Shown here one piece after another: positions 8,700 to 15,708 of a stretch of DNA of 64,000 bases. Within the stretch, counting starts at the first letter, position 1, and each line of letters opens with the position of its first letter. The stretch lies in assembly GCA_963819735.1 (NCBI GenBank), contig CAWFXC010000001.1, positions 2,418,001 through 2,482,000 on the forward strand, written 5' to 3'. The notes beneath the pieces are model-generated. The model had not been told where the DNA came from, searched no databases, and was given only the letters and a program-made list of their open reading frames with translations. A program made the position numbers and the translations under genes. The stretch is from CAWFXC01 sp963819735 (GTDB lineage Bacteria; Actinomycetota; Acidimicrobiia; IMCC26256; DASPTH01).

Positions 8700-8725
8700 C
8701 GGGCGCGCGCAGACGCACGCGCCCG
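8700..8725 (-). terminator. GC-only hairpin between leader element A and the exported-protein gene
   Basis: Stem CGGGCGCG / CGCGCCCG, 8 bp, 10-nt loop, lying 33 nt before the ATG at 8667. It has no T tract, so it may be an attenuator or a leader structure rather than a classical terminator. Confidence 0.4.
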
Positions 8726-8760
8726 CGGGTCGCGGGTTCAGGACTCCGGTCGGGATGTCA

Positions 8761-8874
8761 CGCTCCTCCACACTGGGAGCGTTGAGAACCCGGTCAGGTT
8801 CTCGAGAGGTCACCTGGTCGGTGACGTGGCCGCCTCGACCGGCCGGATCGGCCTCATCGAGACGAGCGCTCGTA
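8761..8874 (-). promoter_or_regulatory. Conserved structured leader element, copy A
   Basis: One of three related elements (others at 10988-11095 and 12839-12951). Read on the minus strand it begins TACGAGCGCTCG, then a hairpin (CTCGA...TCGAG with inner GGCCG/CGGCC), then GTCACC/GGTGAC, then GAGAACC/GGTTCTC, then CTCAACGCTCC closing on GGAGCG. The arms differ from the other copies but keep pairing. It lies 94 nt upstream of the exported-protein ATG. Candidate cis-regulatory RNA; ligand unknown. Confidence 0.65.
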
Positions 8875-9063
8875 GTACCGCTACCTTCGACCCTTCACCG
8901 GTCACCTTGAGCGACTTCGAGATGCGGAGGGCGCGGAGCTCGACGTCGACTTTCTGCGCCTTCTCACCCAGCGCGAGGGGGTTTGTGCTTCACTAGAAAC
9001 AGGCATCTCGATAGGTGTCCCGTCTGGACCTTGCGGCGAAGCGGCTGGCAGACGGAGAAACCT

Positions 9064-10923
9064 GTGCCCAGCGAAGCGCAACTCTCGGACGTTTTGGGCG
9101 AGTTCGCCCGCACGATGTTGATCGATTTCCCGATTCAGGCGATCCTCGATCGCCTGGTCTCGCGCATCGTCGACGTGCTGCCCGTGTCCGCCGCTGGTAT
9201 CACGCTCATCTCGCCGGGTCTCGATCCGCACTACGTCGCGGCGTCGAGTGAGTCGGCCCTGAGATTCGAGCAACTCCAAACCGCGCTCGGTGAGGGTCCG
9301 TGCGTCTTGGCCTACCAGACGGGCCAGGCAGTTCTCGTCGACGACCTTCGGGCCGACAACCGCTTTCCCAAGTTCGCTCCGCTCGCACTCGACGCGGGTC
9401 TGGTTTCGGTGTTCACGTTCCCGCTGCACCATGGCCACCGCCGGTTGGGCGCGCTCGATCTGTACCGCGACACGCCGGGTCCATTCAGCGCCCCGGCGAT
9501 GGAGGCGGCACAGACCCTGGCCGACGTCGCGGCTGCCTACCTGCTGAACGCGCAGGCGCGGGACGATTTGAAGGATGCGTCGGAGCGGTCGAACGAGCGG
9601 GCTTTGCATGATCCCTTGACGGAGCTTCCGAATCGGGCACTTCTCCTGGAGCGTCTCGATCACGCCGTTCTTCGCGCGAGACGTTCGGGCAAGATCGCGG
9701 CGATTCTCTTCGTGGACCTCGATCGCTTCAAACTGGTGAACGATCTCTATGGCCACAGCGTCGGCGACGATCTGCTCGTCGCGGTTGCGGGCCGGCTGAC
9801 CGGAACGCTCCGCTCCGGCGACACGCTCGCCCGACTCTCGGGGGACGAGTTCGTCATCCTGTGCGAAGACCTCAACGACCCGGCGGAGGTCGACATCATC
9901 GCCACCCGGGTCGTCGCCGCGATCGCACACCCGTTCTTCAGCGGTGGCCATCAGCTCAACGTGAGCGCCAGCATCGGCATCGCGTTCTCCGGACGCGGCG
10001 ACCAACTGTCGGAACACATCCTCGACGATGCCGACGCGGCGATGTACCAGGCGAAACGCAGCGGAGGTGGACACCACCAGGTCGTCGACCTTCGCGAACT
10101 GCACCTGGCCGACGAGCGGAGCAGCCTCGAGCAGGATCTCAACGGTGCGGCGACGCGAGGAGAGCTCCACTCGCTCTATCAGCCGATCGTCGCCTCGGGC
10201 GACGGGCGAATCGGCGGCTTCGAAGCTCTCCTGCGGTGGGATCACCCGACGCGCGGCATCGTGATGCCGTCGCTCCTGATCCCGATCGCCGAACGGTCCG
10301 GCCGTATCTTCGAGCTCGGCGGGTGGATGCTCGACGAAGCGTGCGCCGAGCGACGCCACTGGCACGACCTCGATCCAGCCGCACGGCTCACGATCTCGGT
10401 CAACGTCTCCGCCCAGCAGTTGATGGCTCAGGACTTCGCGTCGCTCGTGGCCCGGGTTCTCGAGGCATACGACACCGACCCCCGTCTCCTCACCCTGGAG
10501 ATCACCGAGAGTGTGTTCGTCGAGGACGCCGAGCGGGCGCTCATCGTCATGGGCGAGCTCAAGCAGTTGGGTGTCGCGCTCGCCCTTGACGACTTCGGCA
10601 CCGGCTACTCGTCGTTGAGCTACCTGAAGCAGTTTCCGATCGACATCGTCAAGATCGACAAGGCATTCATCGACGACTTGCAGTCTGACCCGGCGAGCGG
10701 AGCCATCGTCTTCGCCGTCATCGAGCTCGCGCACCATCTGGGCATGACCGTCGTCGCTGAAGGCGTCGAGACCAGGGAGCAACACCAGCAGCTCACGTCG
10801 CTCAATTGTGACTTCTGCCAGGGCTACTACTTCGCACGACCGATGTCGGCTCACGACGCGGATGCGCTGATCCGACCGGGCGCCGGGCGCGGAATCGGGC
10901 GCCTTCCGGTGCAGGCGGGGTAG
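9064..10923 (+). CDS. GAF-GGDEF-EAL cyclic-di-GMP turnover protein
   Basis: 619 residues, soluble. A GAF sensor (residues about 15-165; PHYVAASSESALRFEQLQ, GEGPCVLAYQTGQ) is followed by GGDEF (about 180-345) with active-site variant SGDEF in RLSGDEFVILCED, and EAL (about 360-610). EAL catalytic landmarks are all present: GFEALLRW, SVNVSAQQL, EITESVF, LDDFGTGYSSL, KIDKAFI, AEGVETREQ. The phosphodiesterase side should therefore be active; SGDEF variants can also be active. GTG at 9064 is chosen because GGAG precedes it. It sits in the middle of the surface-protein locus, divergent from the SipW-type genes, so it probably couples c-di-GMP level to matrix production. Confidence 0.93.
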   Translation: MPSEAQLSDVLGEFARTMLIDFPIQAILDRLVSRIVDVLPVSAAGITLISPGLDPHYVAASSESALRFEQLQTALGEGPCVLAYQTGQAVLVDDLRADNRFPKFAPLALDAGLVSVFTFPLHHGHRRLGALDLYRDTPGPFSAPAMEAAQTLADVAAAYLLNAQARDDLKDASERSNERALHDPLTELPNRALLLERLDHAVLRARRSGKIAAILFVDLDRFKLVNDLYGHSVGDDLLVAVAGRLTGTLRSGDTLARLSGDEFVILCEDLNDPAEVDIIATRVVAAIAHPFFSGGHQLNVSASIGIAFSGRGDQLSEHILDDADAAMYQAKRSGGGHHQVVDLRELHLADERSSLEQDLNGAATRGELHSLYQPIVASGDGRIGGFEALLRWDHPTRGIVMPSLLIPIAERSGRIFELGGWMLDEACAERRHWHDLDPAARLTISVNVSAQQLMAQDFASLVARVLEAYDTDPRLLTLEITESVFVEDAERALIVMGELKQLGVALALDDFGTGYSSLSYLKQFPIDIVKIDKAFIDDLQSDPASGAIVFAVIELAHHLGMTVVAEGVETREQHQQLTSLNCDFCQGYYFARPMSAHDADALIRPGAGRGIGRLPVQAG

Positions 10924-10987
10924 CGCCGTCAAGCCATGCCGAACTCGGCACCTCAACCTGGGTTGTTCGCGCGCCGATGGAAGGAGA

Positions 10988-11095
10988 TACGAGCGCTCGC
11001 TGCGTGACGATTCGTCCGCAACGGCCCTGTCACCGTCTCGGTGATGTTTCGGGATCCTCGATCTGAGGCCCTCAACGCTCCTGATGCGCGGGAGC
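10988..11095 (+). promoter_or_regulatory. Conserved structured leader element, copy B
   Basis: Begins TACGAGCGCTCG, then a hairpin TGCG...CGCA, then CTGTCACCG-TCT-CGGTGATGT, then CTCAACGCTCC pairing with GGAGC. The last arm contains the GGGAG ribosome binding site of the WxL-like gene (ATG 11103), so the terminal hairpin would mask translation initiation. Two other copies at 8761-8874 (minus) and 12839-12951. Confidence 0.7.
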
Positions 11096-11102
11096 TCCAT
11101 CG

Positions 11103-11699
11103 ATGAATGCCTCCAGGTCAGCTCGTCGACGTCCCTTCGGTTTGCTCGGACGGGCGCACACGGCGTTTGCGGTGGCGGTCTTGGGTGCGGCCGGTGCCGG
11201 CTTGGTGCTCACGTTCGCCACCGCGGTTCCAGCGTCGGCGGACACTTCCGGGATCACTTCCGCCACGGTCACGGTGCAAGGCGGTTTCTTGTCGATCACC
11301 GTTCCGGTCGACGCCGGCAACCTCGGTACGCGGACGAACACCGTGACTGCGGGCACGATCAGCGGTCCGCTGGGCCAGGTGCAGGTGAACGACGCGAGGA
11401 GCGCAGCCGCCGGCTCGGGATGGGTGGCGAGTGTGATCTCGAGCGCGTTCACTCCTCCGGCAGGGCCGGCCATTGCGGCGAGTGCCGTCAGTTACGTCGC
11501 CGGACCCATCACCAAGGTCGGTACCGCGACCTACACGGCGAACAATCCGTCAAACCTCACGGGAGTTGCCCCTGCGGTCACCGCGACCGGGATCACGGGC
11601 GACAACTCCGCCACCTGGAATCCGACGATCACGGTCGCGATCCCCGGGGGCACGATCGCGGGCACCTACTCGGCCACGATCACGCACTCGGTCGTCTAG
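11103..11699 (+). CDS. Secreted WxL-like surface protein
   Basis: 198 residues. A signal peptide (basic MNASRSARRR, hydrophobic FAVAVLGAAGAGLVLTFATA, cleavage near PASA-DT) leads into a beta-rich mature protein. The C-terminal segment SATWNPTITVAIPGGTIAGT, followed by YSATITHSV, has the layout of the cell-wall-binding WxL domain, and an earlier GSGWVASV could supply the other Trp motif. The partner WxL-interacting protein follows 3 bp later, as in known WxL loci. Start ATG at 11103 lies 8 nt after GGGAG, which is buried in the terminal hairpin of leader element B. Likely attached non-covalently to peptidoglycan. Confidence 0.75.
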   Translation: MNASRSARRRPFGLLGRAHTAFAVAVLGAAGAGLVLTFATAVPASADTSGITSATVTVQGGFLSITVPVDAGNLGTRTNTVTAGTISGPLGQVQVNDARSAAAGSGWVASVISSAFTPPAGPAIAASAVSYVAGPITKVGTATYTANNPSNLTGVAPAVTATGITGDNSATWNPTITVAIPGGTIAGTYSATITHSVV

Positions 11700-11702
11700 A
11701 CC

Positions 11703-12731
11703 ATGGCGTCGCCGGGCGACTCGCGTTCGGTTGCCGGAATGGCGACGCGGCGCTTCCTTCGGCCCGTGCTGAGTGTCGCCGCGGGCGTTGTCGCGCTCGC
11801 GGTGCTCGGCTCACCCGCCGGTGCGACGGACCCACGTGTGCCCGCGCCGAAGGCCGGCAGCATCGGCGTGCGACTCGACGATCCCCCCGCTTCGAAGGGT
11901 GGTGGTTCGCCATCGCAGATCTACATGATCGACCAGCTCGCGCCGGGAACGATCAGCGAACACCGGATACAGGTCTCGAACACCACCGACCGCATGCAGC
12001 ACCTCGTTCTCTACGGCGCCGCGGCGTCGATCGTCAACGGTGGGTTCGTGGGCGCCGACGGCCGAACCGCGAACGATGTCTCCCGGTGGACAACGGTGGA
12101 TCCAGGGGCGGTCGATGTCGCCGCCGGCGGTCTCGCGACCGCAACCGTCACCGTGAGCGTCCCGAGCGACGCGCCACTCGGAGAGCAAGACGGCGTGGTC
12201 TGGGCCGAAGCACGCACGGGCAGCAGTGGCGGCATCACCCAGGTGAGTCGCGTCGGTCTTCGCGTCTACCTCACCGTCAAACAGGGTTCCGTGGCGGCGG
12301 ACGACTTCACCATCGGCGCCATGAGCGGCACCCGCACTGCCGACGGTCGTCCGCTCGTTGTCGCGACGGTGCACAACACCGGAGGACGCGCACTCGACCT
12401 GCACGGAGACGTTCGACTGCGCTCCGGGCCTGGCGGCCTGAGCGCCGGCCCGTTCCGTGCCGATCTCGGCACGTCCCTGATCGGCGGCGACACGAGACAT
12501 GTGTCGGTCGTCCTGAACAAGCACGTGCCCGATGGTCCATGGAGCGCGCGCATCACCATCACCAATGGGTTCCTTTCCCGGTCGCAACAACGAGAGATCA
12601 CCTTCCCGCGCGCACCGTCCCCTACGAGTCCGTCGCCACCGACCCTCTGGATAGCGGTAGTCGTCGCGGTCATGATCACCCTGCTGACCGGCGCAGTCGT
12701 CCTCAGAAGCCGGCGCCGTCGCGCGCAGTGA
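11703..12731 (+). CDS. WxL-interacting-protein-like (DUF916-type) membrane-anchored surface protein
   Basis: About 342 residues. A signal peptide (ATRRFLRPVLSVAAGVVALA) precedes two immunoglobulin-like regions: ISEHRIQVSNTTDRMQHLVL to VTVSVPSDAPLGEQDGVVWA, and an HNTGGRALDLHGDVRLRSG half. A Pro-rich stalk, a transmembrane helix (TLWIAVVVAVMITLLTGAVV) and a basic RSRRRRAQ tail follow. This is the plan of the WxL-interacting family (peptidoglycan-binding plus host/ligand-binding Ig domains with a C-terminal anchor). It directly follows the WxL-like gene, so the two probably form one surface complex. ATG at 11703 is the first possible start; ATG at 11739 would begin directly at the signal peptide. 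Confidence 0.78.
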   Translation: MASPGDSRSVAGMATRRFLRPVLSVAAGVVALAVLGSPAGATDPRVPAPKAGSIGVRLDDPPASKGGGSPSQIYMIDQLAPGTISEHRIQVSNTTDRMQHLVLYGAAASIVNGGFVGADGRTANDVSRWTTVDPGAVDVAAGGLATATVTVSVPSDAPLGEQDGVVWAEARTGSSGGITQVSRVGLRVYLTVKQGSVAADDFTIGAMSGTRTADGRPLVVATVHNTGGRALDLHGDVRLRSGPGGLSAGPFRADLGTSLIGGDTRHVSVVLNKHVPDGPWSARITITNGFLSRSQQREITFPRAPSPTSPSPPTLWIAVVVAVMITLLTGAVVLRSRRRRAQ

Positions 12732-12838
12732 CGAAACAACACGCATACCAACGATCGCGTACCTTTGCCGCGCCGGAGCAGGTCTTCGAGCGGGTTCGCT
12801 CGCCTCAAGCTCCGCTGGCGGCCTGCCGATAGGGAGGC

Positions 12839-12951
12839 ATACGAGCGCTCGCCACCCGGACGAATCGTCCGGGTCAGCGGCTCTGTCACCGACTCGGTGA
12901 TGTCTCGAGGTTCTCCGTTGAGCGCCTCAACGCTCCTTGATTGCAGGAGCG
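12839..12951 (+). promoter_or_regulatory. Conserved structured leader element, copy C
   Basis: Begins ATACGAGCGCTCG, then a strong 9-bp hairpin ACCCGGACG-AAT-CGTCCGGGT, then CTGTCACCG-ACT-CGGTGATGT, then CCTCAACGCTCC pairing with GGAGCG. The AGGAG in the last arm is the ribosome binding site of the gene starting at 12958. Same architecture as 8761-8874 and 10988-11095. Confidence 0.7.
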
Positions 12952-12957
12952 TCGGGT

Positions 12958-13797
12958 ATGCAGCCTCTTCACGAAGTTCGTTCTACGGGTCGTCGATTTC
13001 CGCGGTTCCTGGTCGCGTTGTTCGCGGTCGCACTCGCCACTGCGGGTGTGAGCGCCGCCGCGTTGGGTCTGGTGGCGAGTTCGGCTTCGGCGACGACCGT
13101 CTCCTTCTCGCAGTGCAACAACCAGGGCGCGGGGGCGGGCGGTGCGCCATTGACCGTCACCTGCTCGATCTCGATCGTCAACACGATCACCCCTTCGGGT
13201 GGCACGTCGGCCGTCGTGGTCGTCAGGTCCTGCACGTTGAACGCGTGCACCGGTGACACGACGAGCACGTCCAATGTCATCAATGCCGTGCACCAATGCA
13301 ACGGCTCCGACAACGTGGGGGGCAGCACCACGATCTGCTCCGTAAACATCGTGAACAACATCAGCGGGATTGCTCCCGCCGCGGCAACCGCGTTGACCTT
13401 GAATCAGTGCATCGGCTCCGGTGGTGGTGGCGGCACGAACATGACCGCGTGCATCCCGAGCTCACAAGGTTCGCCGACAGTCGCGGAATGCAACGGCTCC
13501 GGCACGGGCGGCGGCGGCATGATGACCTGCACCGCATCGGGCACCACGAGCAGCGCGTTTCCGATCGCGGTCGATCAGTGCAACGGCTCCGAGAACGGTG
13601 GCGGGAGCTTCGTGACCTGCACGACCACGATGACCACGAACGTTCTCGATACGAGCGTCGGGAACGGGTCGGGCACGTCGGGCGGTCAGGCGCCGGGCAC
13701 GCCGACCTCGGGTACGCCCACCGGGACACCGTTCGGGTCGGTGCCGACGGCCCCGATCACTCCGCCGGTCGTGGTGAGGCCCCCCTTCACCGGCTGA
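12958..13797 (+). CDS. Secreted Cys-rich repeat protein
   Basis: 279 residues with a signal peptide (basic start, then FLVALFAVALATAGVSAAAL) and a mature part of imperfect repeats built on QCNGSxNGGGSxVTC: copies start at SQCNNQGAGAGG, HQCNGSDNVGG, NQCIGSGGGGG, ECNGSGTGGGG and DQCNGSENGGG. Each carries a pair of Cys, so internal disulfides are likely. The C-terminus is a Pro/Thr/Gly-rich tail without a sortase motif or membrane anchor. Function unknown; repeats of this type occur in secreted actinobacterial proteins. ATG at 12958 follows AGGAG at 12945-12949, inside leader element C. A clear terminator follows. Confidence 0.75.
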   Translation: MQPLHEVRSTGRRFPRFLVALFAVALATAGVSAAALGLVASSASATTVSFSQCNNQGAGAGGAPLTVTCSISIVNTITPSGGTSAVVVVRSCTLNACTGDTTSTSNVINAVHQCNGSDNVGGSTTICSVNIVNNISGIAPAAATALTLNQCIGSGGGGGTNMTACIPSSQGSPTVAECNGSGTGGGGMMTCTASGTTSSAFPIAVDQCNGSENGGGSFVTCTTTMTTNVLDTSVGNGSGTSGGQAPGTPTSGTPTGTPFGSVPTAPITPPVVVRPPFTG

Positions 13798-13818
13798 CCG
13801 ACCCGCGACTCGCAGCCC

Positions 13819-13852
13819 CACGAAGCCCCCCGTCTCCAGCGGGGGCTTCGTG
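13819..13852 (+). terminator. Terminator of the surface-protein locus
   Basis: 12-bp perfect stem CACGAAGCCCCC / GGGGGCTTCGTG with a 10-nt loop, 22 bp after the stop of the Cys-rich protein gene. Confidence 0.8.
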
Positions 13853-13876
13853 CTGTGACGGGTTGTGGGTTCACCC

Positions 13877-13906
13877 TTGACAATTATCACTCTCCGTGGT
13901 TATATT
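13877..13906 (+). promoter_or_regulatory. Strong sigma-70-type promoter
   Basis: TTGACA at 13877-13882 and TATATT at 13901-13906, 18-bp spacer, in an AT-rich island unlike the surrounding sequence. It points to the structured leader and the matrixin-like gene. Confidence 0.75.
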
Positions 13907-13913
13907 GACCACG
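13895..13913. promoter_or_regulatory. Operator-like palindrome over the -10 box
   Basis: CGTGGT-N7-ACCACG inverted repeat centred on the TATATT hexamer, so a bound protein would block RNA polymerase. The regulator is unknown. Confidence 0.5.
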
Positions 13914-14084
13914 CAAGGTGACGGGCAGGAATCCCACGCAGGAAGCCACCCAAACCAGAGGGACATCGCAACCGCTAGTTCTCGGGGAGGCAACGATCCG
14001 CAGGCGCTCACAATGGTCGCTTGAGTCTGCGGGGAGCCAGAGCGAAACCGGCCCCAACCTTCTTTTCCAGAAGGTGGGCCGGTT
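13913..14084 (+). ncRNA. Structured leader or small RNA upstream of the matrixin-like gene
   Basis: From the predicted start site to a strong hairpin, about 170 nt with no convincing reading frame. One hairpin is CCGCAG...CTGCGG (13998-14032). A second is a 16-bp stem at 14046-14084: AACCGGCCC and ACCTTCT pair with AGAAGGT and GGGCCGGTT across a TTTCC loop. The latter resembles an intrinsic terminator with a poor T tract. It could be a riboswitch with attenuation, or a free-standing small RNA. I recognise no known family. Confidence 0.5.
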
Positions 14085-14111
14085 GTCGTGTTTCCGAAAA
14101 GGAAACCCGAG

Positions 14112-14684
14112 ATGCTCAGCATGTCCAACTCGTTCCGTGGCGCCGCGCGGCGCCGGTTCGTCCTCCCGGCGCTCGTCTTCGGCGCCGCCGCAATCGCGCT
14201 CGGTGGATGCCAGGTGCCCGTCGCCACGCCGACCGCGGTGCCGAATCACCTCTACAGCGTCGACGCCGGGTTCGCCCGCGGGTCGAGCATCGCCGTGCAG
14301 TCGGTGGCCGACCCGAACGTCGCGGTTGCCGTGGCGTGGTGGAACGCCCGAGCCGGCCGGCAGCTGTTCGACCTCACCAGTGCAGGTCCGTTGCAGGTGA
14401 CGATCCAGTCCGACCCGGGCGCCTGCGCCGACGTTCCGATCGTGGCCTGCACCGCGGCATTTCCGACGTCGGGGTCATTCGCCTCACCGCCCGCGTACGC
14501 GTACAACTCGTGCGCGATCTACATCAAGGCGCCGGGTGCAACGGACTGGCGCGTCTACGCCCACGAACTCGGACACTGCCTCGGATTCGGCCACGTCACC
14601 GAACGCGCCTCGATCATGAACCCTGCCCCCGACGCCGCCAACGCGTCCGCCGATCAGGCGATGCTCCAGGCCGCCGGCTACTGA
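14112..14684 (+). CDS. Matrixin-like zinc metalloprotease lipoprotein
   Basis: 190 residues. A lipoprotein signal (RRRFVLPALVFGAAAIALGG then Cys) anchors it to the membrane outer face. The catalytic zinc motif HELGHCLGFGH and a following SIMNP Met-turn identify a metzincin of the matrixin type. The substrate-cleft part is short, so it is a minimal catalytic domain. Four other Cys flank the active site region (GACADVPIVACTA and others), possibly disulfides. Start ATG at 14112 has AAAAGGA upstream; in-frame GTG at 14088 is the alternative. Position beside the surface locus suggests processing of cell-surface or matrix proteins, which is inference. Confidence 0.85.
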   Translation: MLSMSNSFRGAARRRFVLPALVFGAAAIALGGCQVPVATPTAVPNHLYSVDAGFARGSSIAVQSVADPNVAVAVAWWNARAGRQLFDLTSAGPLQVTIQSDPGACADVPIVACTAAFPTSGSFASPPAYAYNSCAIYIKAPGATDWRVYAHELGHCLGFGHVTERASIMNPAPDAANASADQAMLQAAGY

Positions 14685-14754
14685 CCGGAGAAATCAGGTC
14701 AGTCGTCGTCGAACCCAGCCTCTCGGAACGGTTCCGTGGTTCCGTGGAGGGGCT

Positions 14755-15639
14755 TCAGGCGAAGCTGGCGCGGAGACGTTCGACGAAGCGTTGGGCGGGT
14801 GGCGCGATGGCCGCGTCGGCGCGCGTGATGACGGCGATGTCACGGTGCATAGTCGGCCCGGTGAGTGGCCGCGTCGCGATGTGGGTCGACGACATCAGGG
14901 GCAGTACGAGCTCGGGGAACGCGCTGACGCCGAGACCGGCGGCGATGATGCCGCCCGCGGTGGCGATGTTGCGCGCCTCCACGACGGTGACGGGTGACAC
15001 GTCGGCCTGGGCCAAGGCGATGTCGGTCAGCCGCCGGACACTGCTGCCCGCGCTCATCGCGATGAACGGCTCCGCAGCCAAGACCTTCCAGGTGACTGAT
15101 CGCTTCTTCGCCAGAGCGTGGCTGTCGGCCATGACCGCGACGAAACGGTCTCGGAGGAGTACCTCGACATCGAGCTGTGCGGTCTCGGGGCCGGGCGTAG
15201 CGACCGCGATGTCGGCCTTACCCGACTGCACATACTGCGCGGCCTCGGTGGTGGTGACGTCGAGGATCTCGATGCGCATCTCCGGGTACTCGGCGAGGAA
15301 GTCGACGAGAGCCGATGGCAGCAAGCCGGCCGCGAGCGACGGCAGGGTCGCGATGACGATACGGCCATACTCGCCGCGGCAGTACGACGCGAACCGGTCG
15401 AGCGCGTTGTCGAATCGATCGAGGAGATCGGTCACGATGCGGAGCAACTCGATGCCTTCCGGCGTGAGGTTCACGGAGCGGGTGGTGCGCACGAACAGGT
15501 CGACGCCCAGTGAGCGTTCGAGCTCGCGAACCGTCCGGCTCACGACGGGCTGGCTCACGTGGAGCTCGTCGGCGGCGCGCGTGAACGACGACGCGCGCGC
15601 AACGGCCCGGAACACCTCGAGGTGGCGCAGACTTTCCAT
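14755..15639 (-). CDS. LysR-family transcriptional regulator
   Basis: 294 residues. The N-terminal winged helix-turn-helix (LEVFRAVARASSFTRAADEL, HVSQPVVSRTVRELER) is followed by a two-lobe effector domain. The start ATG at 15639 gives MESLRHLEVF, a standard LysR beginning. It is divergent from the AtuA gene with about 70 bp between them, the classic arrangement for a regulator of an adjacent catabolic operon. An ATTGATCTTGGAC element occurs in this gap and again before the ABC binding-protein gene at 17332-17350. The expected effector is a pathway intermediate bound in the C-terminal domain. Confidence 0.92.
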   Translation of the reverse strand: MESLRHLEVFRAVARASSFTRAADELHVSQPVVSRTVRELERSLGVDLFVRTTRSVNLTPEGIELLRIVTDLLDRFDNALDRFASYCRGEYGRIVIATLPSLAAGLLPSALVDFLAEYPEMRIEILDVTTTEAAQYVQSGKADIAVATPGPETAQLDVEVLLRDRFVAVMADSHALAKKRSVTWKVLAAEPFIAMSAGSSVRRLTDIALAQADVSPVTVVEARNIATAGGIIAAGLGVSAFPELVLPLMSSTHIATRPLTGPTMHRDIAVITRADAAIAPPAQRFVERLRASFA

Positions 15640-15660
15640 GTGTGAACAGGATAAATCACA

Positions 15661-15678
15661 CCACAATTGATCTTGGAC
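15661..15678 (+). promoter_or_regulatory. Shared element upstream of the AtuA gene
   Basis: CCACAATTGATCTTGGAC. The core ATTGATCTTGGAC recurs exactly at 17338-17350, again preceded by CCACA. The two copies precede the two transcription-unit starts of the cluster, so a common regulator (perhaps the LysR) or a common promoter element is likely. Confidence 0.5.
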
Positions 15679-15708
15679 GGCGGGGGACTTCCGGCGGATC
15701 ATCGACGG

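Noticed and set aside
8902..11100. 732-codon frame antisense to the GGDEF-EAL gene
   Set aside because: No motif, and it overlaps the full length of a gene with complete EAL signatures.
8761..12951. Assigning the three leader elements to c-di-GMP-I/II or c-di-AMP (ydaO) riboswitches
   Set aside because: The conserved cores of those classes, as I know them, are not present; only the neighbouring GGDEF-EAL gene suggests c-di-GMP.
12958..13797. CRISPR-like array, because of the repeated CAATGCAACGG-type words
   Set aside because: The repeats are in frame, degenerate and encode QCNGS peptide repeats; there are no equal spacers and no cas genes.
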